NCBI RefSeq assembly: GCF_002005305.1
Contig: NZ_CP014782.1
Span: 4,588,001 to 4,652,000 of the forward strand
Source: Shewanella psychrophila
GTDB taxonomy: Bacteria; Pseudomonadota; Gammaproteobacteria; Enterobacterales; Shewanellaceae
Reading direction: 5' to 3'
Length of the DNA stretch: 64,000 bases
Both the position numbers and the translations under genes were made by a program. The notes beneath the pieces were generated by a model that had not been told where the DNA came from, did no database searches, and was given only the letters and a program-made list of their open reading frames with translations. Shown one piece after another: positions 17,809 through 26,948 of the stretch; position 1 is the first letter of the stretch; each line of letters opens with the position of its first letter.

Positions 17809-18126
17809 GTGACTCACTCTCACGTTACCAAGTTAACTTTTATGGAAAAAGTTAGTTTATATCGCCCCAAGCATGGCGCACTGATCTCCAGAGTACTGGC
17901 TGCGATATTTGGCGGTTATCTGGTTGCGGCCAATGTATGTGGCTTTATTGCTGCTTTACTGCCACTTCCAGCTGTTGATGCGACTTTAGTGGCAACCATG
18001 CTTGCATTCGCTATCTACGCCGTCAGTGGGATGCGAGCTTTTAGTTTACAGTCGCCAATGCGAGCCTGTTTAGAGCCTTTAATCATGAGTGCTTGCCTAT
18101 ACGCAGCGACTCAAATGATGAGTTAA
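17809..18126 (+). CDS. DUF3649 small membrane protein, iron-uptake associated
   Basis: 105 residues from a GTG start; an in-frame ATG at 17842 (Met12, MEKVSLYRPKHG) is an equally good start and neither has a clear ribosome-binding site. Three hydrophobic segments (about 28-50, 58-75, 85-100) make it an integral inner-membrane protein. DUF3649 proteins accompany PepSY-domain membrane proteins and DUF3325 proteins in siderophore loci (family knowledge), and both follow here. A role in reductive iron release at the membrane is inferred. Confidence 0.8.
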   Translation: MTHSHVTKLTFMEKVSLYRPKHGALISRVLAAIFGGYLVAANVCGFIAALLPLPAVDATLVATMLAFAIYAVSGMRAFSLQSPMRACLEPLIMSACLYAATQMMS

Positions 18127-18247
18127 CACCAGTAACAGGCTTATTCAAATAATAAAAATAACACTCATTTACCACATTAACTTACGACTTTGTTAGTCAC
18201 ATGACCGAAGCAAGGTTAAATGCGTTTTTATCGTTTTAGGTAACCTA

Positions 18248-19906
18248 ATGAAAGATTCTTTTTTTCGCTCCATGACCTGGCTCCATACTTGGGTCGGCCT
18301 GCTAGTCTGCTGGGTACTTCTCATCGTCTTCTTTGCTGGCAGCATGAGTTATTTCCGTCACGAGATATCACTGTGGACGAAACCTGAGTTACATTCTGGG
18401 ACATTTCAGCACTACCAAGCTAGTGAACTCAGCAAACAGTTAGCTTCAGGGCAAGCATTCTTAAACGAACATGCCGATAATGTCAGAGACTGGCGTATCT
18501 ACCTGCCAACTGAGCGCAGACCCTATCTTAGTTATGGCTGGCAAACTCAGCCAGAAACCGGACAACGCCGCGGTGAGTTTCATGAATTGATCGTTAAACC
18601 CGATAGTGAGGAGATGATTAGTGAAGTACGTGAGTCTAAAGGCGGTAACTTTTTCTATCGGTTACATTTTGACCTTCATTATATGCCAGCCAAATTTGCC
18701 CGTTGGATAGTAGGCTTCTGTACCATGTTTATGCTTATCGCCTTAATCAGCGGGATAGTGATCCATAAGCGTATCTTTAAGGACTTCTTCAGTTTCAGGC
18801 GCAATAAGGGCAGTCGTTCCTGGCTTGATGCCCACAATGTCAGCTCTGTAATGGCACTCCCCTATCACTTGATGATCACCTATACCGGTCTTATCACCTT
18901 GATGTTTATGTATATGCCTTGGGGTGTATTGACGAATTACGACGGCGATAACCGTGCCTTTCGTGCTGAGTTAAACCCATCCAGGGTGCAAACCAAGCCT
19001 AGCGGGCTAGATGCAGAACTTATTTCTGCATCTAGCTTATTACCACAAGTAAAACGTTACTGGGGAGAAGCACCAATCAAACAAGTGGTGATTACTGCGC
19101 CCCATGACAGCAATAGCCGTATCAGCTTCTATAGAAACAATGAACAACTTGTCACCGACAAACGCACTCAAATCGTGTTTAGTGGAGTCACAGGCGAGCT
19201 AATTACCATGTCACCTTTGGAAGAGTCTGCGACTCATGCAACTTACGACACCTTAATGTCATTACATACGGCTAGATTTGCCGACTTTAGCCTACGCGCA
19301 TTCTTCTTTTTCTGTGGTTTGCTAGGATGCGCCATGATAGCGACAGGTGCACTACTCTGGGCGGTAAAGATACGCCAAAAGCAGCTAAAACAGATTAAAC
19401 AAGGTGAACCAGTGAGTCTCGGTCTGCGATTAGTAGAAGGGCTAAACCTTACCTTTATTGCTGGACTCCCCTTAGCGACATCGGTTTTCTTTTACGCCAA
19501 CCGCATACTGCCCTCAGGCATACCAAATAGAGCACAATGGGAAGTCGATTGCTTCTTTTTCACCCTAGCTCTAGTGGGACTAATAGCCTGCTTTAACCGT
19601 ACACTGGCTAGTTGGCGTTTAGTCCTCGCCCTTGGCGCTTTTGGCTTTATGACCATACCTCTACTCAACGCCTTAACTTCTCCAAGCAATATTATCGATA
19701 ATATTGTCAGCGGGCAGTGGACCTTAGTGGGTTTCGACCTCTTATCTTTCTTCTTAGGCTTAGGTTTATTTTTTGTCGTCAAAAGACTTAATGCTTCAAG
19801 TAAGCCAATGCCTGCGGCAACCAAGAAAAATACAGCGGAGTCTCAGAGAAAAAGCAGGGATAGAGAAAATCCTCTTACAACTAAAGTGAAGGGAGGAGCC
19901 CAATAA
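18248..19906 (+). CDS. PepSY-associated membrane protein (PiuB-like, iron-regulated)
   Basis: 552 residues. An N-terminal helix with MTWLHTWVGLLVCWVLLIVF is followed by a PepSY-type periplasmic domain, a YRLHFDLHYMPAKFARWIVG helix with His residues suited to heme ligation, two further helices near 205-225 and 345-370, and a C-terminal bundle of four helices. Such proteins are thought to reduce ferric siderophores in the inner membrane, but direct proof for this member is lacking. The stop overlaps the DUF3325 start by one base (TAATG). Confidence 0.88.
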   Translation: MKDSFFRSMTWLHTWVGLLVCWVLLIVFFAGSMSYFRHEISLWTKPELHSGTFQHYQASELSKQLASGQAFLNEHADNVRDWRIYLPTERRPYLSYGWQTQPETGQRRGEFHELIVKPDSEEMISEVRESKGGNFFYRLHFDLHYMPAKFARWIVGFCTMFMLIALISGIVIHKRIFKDFFSFRRNKGSRSWLDAHNVSSVMALPYHLMITYTGLITLMFMYMPWGVLTNYDGDNRAFRAELNPSRVQTKPSGLDAELISASSLLPQVKRYWGEAPIKQVVITAPHDSNSRISFYRNNEQLVTDKRTQIVFSGVTGELITMSPLEESATHATYDTLMSLHTARFADFSLRAFFFFCGLLGCAMIATGALLWAVKIRQKQLKQIKQGEPVSLGLRLVEGLNLTFIAGLPLATSVFFYANRILPSGIPNRAQWEVDCFFFTLALVGLIACFNRTLASWRLVLALGAFGFMTIPLLNALTSPSNIIDNIVSGQWTLVGFDLLSFFLGLGLFFVVKRLNASSKPMPAATKKNTAESQRKSRDRENPLTTKVKGGAQ

Positions 19907-20271
19907 TGATCTCTAATCTAATGATATTGAGTATATTGTGGATCAGTTATATCGCATTTGGCTGCTTAGCATTGGCCATGTTCTCTAATTTCAGGAGCAC
20001 CTTCAAAAAAGCTCCTACAGCCGGACAAAGCAGGTGCTTATATTGGACTGGTTGGTTGATGCTTGGCTTAAGCTATTACTTGAGTGTCGCCAAACAAGGC
20101 ATGGTTTATGGCAGTATATTCTTTACCGGGATAATTGCTGTCGCTGGGTTATTAGTAATACTCACCCTAAGTTACCGTGCTAAGTCTCTGCCCATTTTTA
20201 TGGCCACGGGACTAATACCAATTGTATTAGTATGTGATCAATTCAGAGCTATCCCAGGGCTTTCAATTTAA
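19906..20271 (+). CDS. DUF3325 membrane protein, iron-uptake associated
   Basis: 121 residues with four predicted membrane helices (about 5-25, 44-62, 68-88, 95-113). The start codon overlaps the PepSY gene's stop codon (TAATG), so translation is coupled. DUF3325 is almost always found with DUF3649 and PepSY membrane proteins next to siderophore receptors (family knowledge); function unknown. It ends the operon. Confidence 0.85.
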   Translation: MISNLMILSILWISYIAFGCLALAMFSNFRSTFKKAPTAGQSRCLYWTGWLMLGLSYYLSVAKQGMVYGSIFFTGIIAVAGLLVILTLSYRAKSLPIFMATGLIPIVLVCDQFRAIPGLSI

Positions 20272-20396
20272 GGCGCATTGTCGAAGAAATGGTTATTCCC
20301 TTTTAAGATAATGCTACGCATAAGTGATGGTGTTCAGCCATCATTCAGGTTAATTATTGTACAATCTGTGCCTATTCACAAAATAGTGAGACAGAT

Positions 20397-20897
20397 ATGC
20401 AAGTTAATTCAACTAATCAGTATGCCACAAGCGCATCCGCCGTTATTCAACCAGCCTCGAATCGAGTATCAACGGCTGCATATCAGGCCGAAGTTGTCGC
20501 AGCTAAACCTCTGCCAAATATCACTGATTCAATCACGCTTTCAGCACAGGCAATGGCCCTATCCAAGCAGCCACAAACGCCTTTAAATGAAGCCATACCG
20601 ATAACACCCACTCGGCCTACTCTGCCTAATTCTGGTGACAATTCAAATGTTCATCAAGGAGACAAAGTAGACGAGTATATTGAGTACCGTAAGGCTGTGG
20701 CCCAATATCAGATATATTCTGATATGGAAAGCATAGCGACAGGTAACGGCAATGGTATGTCACCAGCGACAGCTTATTACCTGTCGAATAACGATGGTGC
20801 ACGTGAGGCCGTAGCGGACTCCATGGTTCAGCAGGAAGAAATCTCAATTATGCAAACCTATGTAGAGACGACTCAGAGCATAAATGAGCAGGCCTAA
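20397..20897 (+). CDS. Conserved hypothetical protein
   Basis: 166 residues, soluble, no signal peptide. The first 90 residues are rich in Ala, Thr, Pro and Gln with a repeated SAQAMALSKQ-like segment, suggesting a disordered region. The second half (DKVDEYIEYRKAVAQYQIYS, then AYYLSNNDGAREAVADSMVQ) is helical. A GAGA motif lies shortly before ATG. I do not recognise the family; similar proteins appear to exist in Shewanella (recollection). The long ORF in another frame over the same place is a shadow. Confidence 0.6.
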   Translation: MQVNSTNQYATSASAVIQPASNRVSTAAYQAEVVAAKPLPNITDSITLSAQAMALSKQPQTPLNEAIPITPTRPTLPNSGDNSNVHQGDKVDEYIEYRKAVAQYQIYSDMESIATGNGNGMSPATAYYLSNNDGAREAVADSMVQQEEISIMQTYVETTQSINEQA

Positions 20898-21157
20898 TAC
20901 TTTATTGGTGGCTCCAACGGTTACAGTTAAAGGGCTATCTTTGAAAGGCTATAATAGATAATGGGAATTCAAGCTTAGTCAGTGTCTCCTACCTGACACT
21001 TTTGCTTTTTTCCTCATTCCCTCCTCCCTGCCCCCCTCATGTCTCGCCTAACTTCCTCCAGACCTTTACGACCCCAAACGCCATAAAAACCAATTGGTAA
21101 ACATTGTAATTATGCTAATCTGCTGACATTACAACTAATAACACCTAGGAAATTAAT

Positions 21158-21601
21158 ATGGCTTTCACCTTGAAAGTGGACTGGGAATCAGATAACCGCC
21201 CCATAGCCGACGGAGATTTTTGTCGTGATCACAGGATCCACTTTGGCAGCGGCCAAATAATACAAGCATCATCGGCTCCAGAATACAAAGGCTGCGATAC
21301 CAAGATAAACCCTGAAGAGCAGCTACTGGGAGCCCTTAGCTCATGTCATATGCTGACTTTTCTTACTATCGCTCACCTTAAACGACTAAAGGTTTTGAGC
21401 TATAAGGATACCGCGACAGCTGAACTGGGAAAAAATGAGATGGGAAAAATCGCCATCACAAAAATCATATTGAAACCTGTCGTTATCTTCGATAACGGCT
21501 TGGAAGTAAATCTTGAAGTATTAGCTAAAATTCATGAAAAAGCCCATGCGAACTGCTTTATTGCCAACAGTTTATCTGCCGAGATTGAAGTCCTCTACTG
21601 A
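21158..21601 (+). CDS. OsmC-family peroxiredoxin-like protein
   Basis: 147 residues covering the whole OsmC/Ohr fold. The two catalytic cysteines are in ALSSCHMLTFL (about residue 62) and HANCFIANSL (about residue 132), spaced as in OsmC proteins that reduce organic hydroperoxides. Monocistronic; a terminator follows at 21608-21631. Whether it acts on peroxides or is a different thiol member of the family cannot be decided. Confidence 0.85.
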   Translation: MAFTLKVDWESDNRPIADGDFCRDHRIHFGSGQIIQASSAPEYKGCDTKINPEEQLLGALSSCHMLTFLTIAHLKRLKVLSYKDTATAELGKNEMGKIAITKIILKPVVIFDNGLEVNLEVLAKIHEKAHANCFIANSLSAEIEVLY

Positions 21602-21607
21602 ATATTA

Positions 21608-21631
21608 AAAAGCCCCAATGAAAGGGGCTAA
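21608..21631. terminator. Terminator after the OsmC gene
   Basis: 6-bp GC-rich stem (21611-21616 / 21624-21629) with an A-run before it; just past the OsmC stop. It also faces the end of the convergent AI-2E gene. Confidence 0.65.
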
Positions 21632-21682
21632 TAAGATGTGCATAATGAGACGAATGCTAACCTCATACTTGCTATCTTGTCA

Positions 21683-22780
21683 TCACAGCTCAGGGGCATC
21701 TTCACTGACAGTACTTGGCTCATTGTCTATCCAGGCAATAAACAATTTATAGCCCAGCCCCATCACTACCGCGCCAACAAACAAGCCGACAATTCCCGAC
21801 ATCATCATGCCACCGATCGCACCTAGTAAAATAACAAGCATAGGAATATCGACACCACGGCCCATCAACATAGGCTTAAGAAAGGCATCACTTGCACTGA
21901 CTAGGATGGCCCACACCATAAACATAATAGCGACCGACGAGCTTTCCACTGAAAAAACATACGCTATGATAGGAGCCAAAACTAATATTGGCGGAAGTTG
22001 CACTATGGCTAAAATCAGCACGGCTAACATCCAGATCCCGGTAGCAGGTACACCGACTAAACCCATGCCGATCCCGGAAAGAATTGACTGGATAAATGCA
22101 ACGCCTATCACGCCTTGAACCACACTACGAACAGTGGCAACCGACAAGGCTGAAAACTCTGCCCCATAAGAGCCTGCAAGTCTAATCGCTACCTTGTGGC
22201 ACACTTCGCTGGCTCCTTTAGTATTGGTAATAAATACACCACCAATAATAATGGAGATAACAAACTGCAATATCGTCATGCCGAAACCACCTAAGGCTGC
22301 GGCGCCTTTAGCGGCAAAACTTTTAATTTCTTCGCGGTAAGTTTTAATGACATTATCTAAGTTAGTCGATGATTTATCCCAGAAGCTATACAACTTATCG
22401 CCAATCAAAGGCAAATCGGCAACGGACTCTTTAGGAGGAGGAATGACGAAAGTCCCCTCCTGAATCTCCCCAATAAAGTCTTGGGTACCGCTGACCAGAG
22501 CACCTGAAAACAGAAATGCCGGGATCAGTAGTAAGGCTAAAGACAACACTGTCACCAAGGCACTGGATCGTCCTAAACTCAATCCACTTTTCTTCGATAG
22601 TTTCGCGACTAAGGGAAACAGAGTTATCGCGATTATCCCCCCCCAGACAATGGGCATAATGAAAGGTTTTATAATCTCGAAACACCAGATCACCACCATA
22701 AAAATCACGGCGATTTTTATGGCAGCATCTACGGCATGTTTAGTGAACCAATGTGGACTATCGCTATTTTGAGCACTCAT
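21683..22780 (-). CDS. AI-2E family transporter (UPF0118)
   Basis: I chose Met at 22780, preceded by GGAG seven bases upstream, giving 365 residues; a Met 15 codons earlier lacks a ribosome-binding site. Eight membrane helices and the loop GVDIPMLVILLGAIGGMMMSG are typical of the AI-2 exporter-like superfamily. Members move autoinducer-2, Na+/H+ or small molecules, and the substrate here is unknown. Two long extracytoplasmic loops (about 60-200) fit the family. Confidence 0.87.
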   Translation of the reverse strand: MSAQNSDSPHWFTKHAVDAAIKIAVIFMVVIWCFEIIKPFIMPIVWGGIIAITLFPLVAKLSKKSGLSLGRSSALVTVLSLALLLIPAFLFSGALVSGTQDFIGEIQEGTFVIPPPKESVADLPLIGDKLYSFWDKSSTNLDNVIKTYREEIKSFAAKGAAALGGFGMTILQFVISIIIGGVFITNTKGASEVCHKVAIRLAGSYGAEFSALSVATVRSVVQGVIGVAFIQSILSGIGMGLVGVPATGIWMLAVLILAIVQLPPILVLAPIIAYVFSVESSSVAIMFMVWAILVSASDAFLKPMLMGRGVDIPMLVILLGAIGGMMMSGIVGLFVGAVVMGLGYKLFIAWIDNEPSTVSEDAPEL

Positions 22781-22882
22781 GTTAGCTCCAATAATTTTAT
22801 TCGGGGTGTTAATAAAAAGTAGCACTGAATTTAAAACTATATTAAAGAAGGATGACTATCAATAAGCTAGGTGAAATAAGAA

Positions 22883-23473
22883 TTATCCCTCTTTCTCAAT
22901 AAAATCATCGCTGAAATCTGTCTCCCAATACTTATAAGCTTGGACTGTTGCTTGGGCCGCCGCCCCCATCAAGTTGACCTGATAGGTTTTCACCCCTTTT
23001 ACATCCACCGATTGATTGGCTGAGGCTTGATCGCCACTTCCTTCATACTCGGCACTGGCCTCCGCCTGAGCCTGACCTTCGAACCCCGCCTCCTTAAAAC
23101 GATTCAAGGCATCATGATTCATAAATACCTGTACAAAGGCCACCTGCTTCCAGCCTATACCAGCACCGACCCCACCCGTTGCAAAACGGTAATATGAAAT
23201 GGATCCCTTTTCATTAAGTACACACACTCCGCCCCCTGTTGAGAGCGCGAAAAGATAGCTGTTACTGCCTGTACAAGTCACAAAAGCCACCGAATTAGCC
23301 ACCGCTGTTTTCGCTCCTTTATGCTCAGAGTAAACTTCTTGCAGCGCCGCATTGGTTTCTTTACGCGCATTGGATTTTTTAGATTCAGGGGTATTACCAG
23401 TCGCACACCCCACTAATATCAGCGGAGTAACGATAGTGGCAGCTTTAACTAAACGAGTAAGATTAAATGTCAT
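22883..23473 (-). CDS. SYLF-domain lipoprotein (YSC84-like)
   Basis: Start Met at 23473 (MTFNLTRLVKAATIVTPLIL) gives a lipoprotein signal ending in the lipobox LVGC; earlier Met codons precede the signal. The body matches the lipid-binding SYLF/YSC84 domain (FALSTGGGVCVLNEKG; ATGGVGAGIGWKQVAFVQVF). Outer-membrane lipoproteins of this family bind phosphoinositide-like or acidic lipids in eukaryotes; the bacterial function is unknown. AAGG sits ahead of the start. Confidence 0.8.
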   Translation of the reverse strand: MTFNLTRLVKAATIVTPLILVGCATGNTPESKKSNARKETNAALQEVYSEHKGAKTAVANSVAFVTCTGSNSYLFALSTGGGVCVLNEKGSISYYRFATGGVGAGIGWKQVAFVQVFMNHDALNRFKEAGFEGQAQAEASAEYEGSGDQASANQSVDVKGVKTYQVNLMGAAAQATVQAYKYWETDFSDDFIEKEG

Positions 23474-23649
23474 AATGCACCTTATATAACGGATTGAAAA
23501 ATGTGCGAAATATACTGCATCATGCACATATGTATTTTAGAATGTTAGCCTGCGGTTAATACTGGCCCTGGCATCTAAAAATAGTTACCACTTCATGTCA
23601 GTCAGGGGGAGCACTCACTATTTTTCAGGAATAAATAACATCTCAATGA

Positions 23650-23835
23650 TTACCTTATTAAGGCTCGGTACTCCCTAATAACCTTTCTAACACTCTTCCA
23701 CCAGCCAAACATTACGGCCCCGAAAAAGGAAAAAAACACCAGTTCCCCCCACATCACTCCCGCAAATAAGGCGGTTAACGTGCCAGAAAGTACCCAGAGG
23801 ATAGAGAATATAATGATGATAATAGCCAGTCCCAT
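23650..23835 (-). CDS. Small two-helix membrane protein
   Basis: 61 residues with two hydrophobic helices (about 3-25 and 28-45) and a basic tail WWKSVRKVIREYRALIR. GGAGG lies six bases before ATG, which supports it as a real gene. I do not recognise the family. It stands alone between the SYLF and AraC genes. Confidence 0.65.
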   Translation of the reverse strand: MGLAIIIIIFSILWVLSGTLTALFAGVMWGELVFFSFFGAVMFGWWKSVRKVIREYRALIR

Positions 23836-23958
23836 GACGCCTCCGACAGATAAGATAGAACGAGTATAAATTGATGCTATCTGACTTAGTTACCTTTTGA
23901 TGCCAAGTAACTGAGTTGTATTTAGCTAAGAGATGATGGTTTCTCATGCAATTGAAAT

Positions 23959-24963
23959 CTATAGGTTTTTACGATATGCACGTGGCGAGTGCCCCGTCAT
24001 TCGTTTAAAAGCCCTAGAAAAATGGGCAACATCAGAATAACCCAATGTCGATGAGATACGGGTAACTGGTATCGTTCTATCTAACACCAAGTCAATCGCT
24101 TGTGCTTGTATCAGCTCTTCAACAATCTCCGAATAGCTCACCTTTTCAGCGGCTAACCGACGCTGTAACGTTCTTACACTCATATTAAGTACGATAGCCG
24201 CTTGAGTAATAGGTAGGCGCCCAATACTGATGTAGGGAATGATAGCTTTCCTGAAAGTCGCTAAAAAAGCCGAAGGGGCAACAGCTGGAACTTGGTGTTT
24301 CTTTTGGCTCCAGCCAAGCTTATGCTTCACTTTCTGCTCAAGCTCCGCATCCGTTAAGCATATAGCGCAAACAGAGCGTTCAGTGTAAAACTGGGCTCGT
24401 TTGAGTAAAAGTGCGTCTTTAAGAGCTTGGGGATGATTATATCGCATCACTACATCTGTAGGCGCCCAATCACTGCGAGTAAGACCACGAATAAGTTCCA
24501 CCATAAAGATCAGTGCGAACTGTTCAGCAAGGTGATGGCTGTGCTCTAAGCTCTGCCTTCTGTCGCGGATAAACCAGTTCTTTCCTGCTAAATGACGAAG
24601 TTGAATATGAGTGTGGGTTGTTTCGGTGTGCACAAAATCAATGAAAGTATGAAGCGCGTCCTTTAATGTAGAGTCTTGTTTTATTCGAGCTATATACCTT
24701 GGAATAAATACATTTCTGCAAGCATACCAGATTAACTCTCCATACTTCTTTTGTCCTGCTTTTTCAAAAATGAGCTCAAGCAGATTAATCACCGGCGCCT
24801 CAGGGACAAAGTCATACTCTGTTTCTAATATATTCTCAGGTAGCCCAGCCATAGAAATCAGCGGATAGATATCTCTGTCTAACGTTCTTAATAGATTAAC
24901 AAGCGTAGCGGTATATTCAGCGTTGAAAAGAGGAACAATCTGAGCTGAACTGGTAGGTGGCAT
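23959..24963 (-). CDS. AraC-family regulator with N-terminal ligand domain
   Basis: 334 residues: an arabinose-binding/OruR-type N-terminal domain (about 15-195) and an AraC helix-turn-helix pair at the C-terminus (AAIVLNMSVRTLQRRLAAEK; ISSTLGYSDVAHFSRAFKRM, about 255-330). It lies downstream of the HlyD/DUF2955/barrel operon on the same strand with 70 bp between, so it may be co-transcribed with it and could control it. The ligand is unknown. Confidence 0.88.
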   Translation of the reverse strand: MPPTSSAQIVPLFNAEYTATLVNLLRTLDRDIYPLISMAGLPENILETEYDFVPEAPVINLLELIFEKAGQKKYGELIWYACRNVFIPRYIARIKQDSTLKDALHTFIDFVHTETTHTHIQLRHLAGKNWFIRDRRQSLEHSHHLAEQFALIFMVELIRGLTRSDWAPTDVVMRYNHPQALKDALLLKRAQFYTERSVCAICLTDAELEQKVKHKLGWSQKKHQVPAVAPSAFLATFRKAIIPYISIGRLPITQAAIVLNMSVRTLQRRLAAEKVSYSEIVEELIQAQAIDLVLDRTIPVTRISSTLGYSDVAHFSRAFKRMTGHSPRAYRKNL

Positions 24964-25033
24964 TTAGCGCTCCATTGACTCCAAGGACGATGCATTTTAG
25001 CCAGCGATAAGGCTAAACTTAAGATGTTATAGA

Positions 25034-25909
25034 TTAAAACTCATAAGATAGTGTCAGCATGGGTCCATGAAAGCCATAATGAATATTGGTAGTAGTATAA
25101 TCACCATCGATATCGGCGGACACTTTGTAATATTTATAAGATAAGTCTGCAGCAAACTTACCTTCGAAGTTATATTCGATTCCCCCACTGAGATCGATCA
25201 ACTCACCCTTTATATTATCTATTTTTATATAAAAATACTGAGCGTGGCCAGTAATACTCCAGCTATCGGTAAACTGATAATGAGCCAGTAAACCAATATC
25301 CGGCAACGGCGCTGTCACATCGGTAAACACCACAGTATCGGGAGCGATATCTATGATACTGCAATTTTCATCCAAACAAGCCCCTATCTCACCTTCAAAG
25401 CCAAGTTCTAACCACATAACATGTAAACCGGCGGTAAAAATGAGATCCCATGTCTCATCCTTATAAAAATCATAGCCATAACCTATGCGAGCGATATCGA
25501 CATTAAAGGTTGTGGTGATTTCAGCGCCCAGTTGAATCGAATAAGTCTCATCAATATCCGGATCGGGATGGTCAAACTCGTAGGGTACTGTGATATTAGT
25601 ATTAGTTGCATCGCGATGAAGTCGTTTCCAATCGAAATAAATACCATGCTGGGCATTGAACCAATAAGCCAGTTCGAGGAAAGGGAGAAATTCACTTTCC
25701 ACCAGCTCTAAATCTGTTTCGAAATCGAGTTCAAATTGTTTATCGGTCAGCGGACTGGTGACATCCATACCAGTGTCAGAATTAGAGTAAAAACCACCTA
25801 CTGCTATCTTGAAACGGCTATCATCGGCAACAACTACAGGTGATAAAGCAAGGGTCCCGACAACCAACAAGGGCATCCATGTCTGATTGAATTTCGTGTT
25901 GAGCGCCAT
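25034..25909 (-). CDS. Outer-membrane beta-barrel protein
   Basis: The Met at 25909 (GAGG upstream) gives 291 residues: a signal peptide (TWMPLLVVGTLALSPVVVAD) followed by alternating beta strands with aromatic ends and a final LTLSYEF, the C-terminal Phe of outer-membrane barrels. The domain arrangement resembles general outer-membrane beta-barrel families but the exact one is not recognisable. It is the last gene of an HlyD/DUF2955 operon and may be its outer-membrane part, although it is not a TolC-like protein. Confidence 0.7.
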   Translation of the reverse strand: MALNTKFNQTWMPLLVVGTLALSPVVVADDSRFKIAVGGFYSNSDTGMDVTSPLTDKQFELDFETDLELVESEFLPFLELAYWFNAQHGIYFDWKRLHRDATNTNITVPYEFDHPDPDIDETYSIQLGAEITTTFNVDIARIGYGYDFYKDETWDLIFTAGLHVMWLELGFEGEIGACLDENCSIIDIAPDTVVFTDVTAPLPDIGLLAHYQFTDSWSITGHAQYFYIKIDNIKGELIDLSGGIEYNFEGKFAADLSYKYYKVSADIDGDYTTTNIHYGFHGPMLTLSYEF

Positions 25910-25913
25910 ATCC

Positions 25914-26948
25914 TCACCTCTCAATTTTCCTTAAAAATGTCCAATTTCTGCTTTCAAGAAAAAAAGAAGCAAAAACCATGTAGAGACCAACCATCATCAG
26001 CTGCAAGATCCGCATATAGAAGTTTTCAGCCACGCCCTTGTCAGTCGAAGACGCCGTAGAGCCTACAACGACAATCAAGGCAGAGAAAATACCGGCATAC
26101 AAGGGCGCCTTTGTCGGATCTTCATATATCTTTTTCGCAAATAGTATCGCCGCTAAGCTGGCTAAAATGACATAAAAAGACAGCTCAGGAACCGTCACTA
26201 ATAAATTATAGAAAACAATAGCCAGTAATCCACCTATACCATTGGTTAATAATAAAAACAGACTGACTTTAACGCTCTTCTCCCCTGCAGCTTGCAAGGA
26301 TAAGATAGCGATAAAAATCATGGTAAGAAGCGCACCGGATATCTCAAGCAGATAGAAGAAACAGATAACAGGAAAGGCTAAGAGCAACGCCCGAAACGAC
26401 TCATAGGCCCTATCTTCAGAAGATTGAGCCGGCATAGGATGTTGTTCTCTTTTCTCAGAAAGGTCTGGATACAGGGCGTGCATCAAGGCGAAGATGGCCA
26501 CAGAGACCACACCTGAAAAACTCAGACCAACCCCGACCATAAGGGCGGCTCCCGGCTGTTGCAGCCCCAAATATGGCAACAACAAAATAGCGATAATGAG
26601 GACAGTGGCAAAGAAATTCCATTTAGGATCGCTAAATAGGTAATAGGCCCACATCATCACCATAGCAATTAAAGGTAACAGTACCAATGGATATTGAGTT
26701 GGCCCGAAACTCACCACCCAAGCGATAAATATGGTACAGATCATAGCAAGAAGTAATTCATACACTGTCTGTTTCGTTGGCTCCTGCCTATCGACAAAAA
26801 ACTTGGCCACAAATACTGGTACAATAAACGCCAGTGGCCATGCAAAAGCCGCCGAGATAGCAATAGACAGGGCTATCCCTAAGGTAAAACGTAGCACCTT
26901 TCTGGTATAGACTTGCTCTTGGGTTGCGATAGCTTGACTATCGGACAT
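25914..26948 (-). CDS. DUF2955 inner-membrane protein (efflux-like)
   Basis: 344 residues with about ten helices and no soluble domain. It belongs to the DUF2955/FUSC-like group that is usually paired with an HlyD-type adaptor, as in AaeB-type efflux. Its start overlaps the adaptor's end by 11 bp, so the two are coupled, and its stop is only four bases from the next gene's start. The exported substrate is unknown; aromatic acids or similar are suggested only by the family parallel. Confidence 0.82.
   Translation of the reverse strand: MSDSQAIATQEQVYTRKVLRFTLGIALSIAISAAFAWPLAFIVPVFVAKFFVDRQEPTKQTVYELLLAMICTIFIAWVVSFGPTQYPLVLLPLIAMVMMWAYYLFSDPKWNFFATVLIIAILLLPYLGLQQPGAALMVGVGLSFSGVVSVAIFALMHALYPDLSEKREQHPMPAQSSEDRAYESFRALLLAFPVICFFYLLEISGALLTMIFIAILSLQAAGEKSVKVSLFLLLTNGIGGLLAIVFYNLLVTVPELSFYVILASLAAILFAKKIYEDPTKAPLYAGIFSALIVVVGSTASSTDKGVAENFYMRILQLMMVGLYMVFASFFLESRNWTFLRKIER

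Noticed and set aside
20278..20586. 102-codon frame overlapping the hypothetical gene at 20397
   Set aside because: Different frame of the same DNA, begins without a ribosome-binding site; the 166-residue frame is more protein-like.
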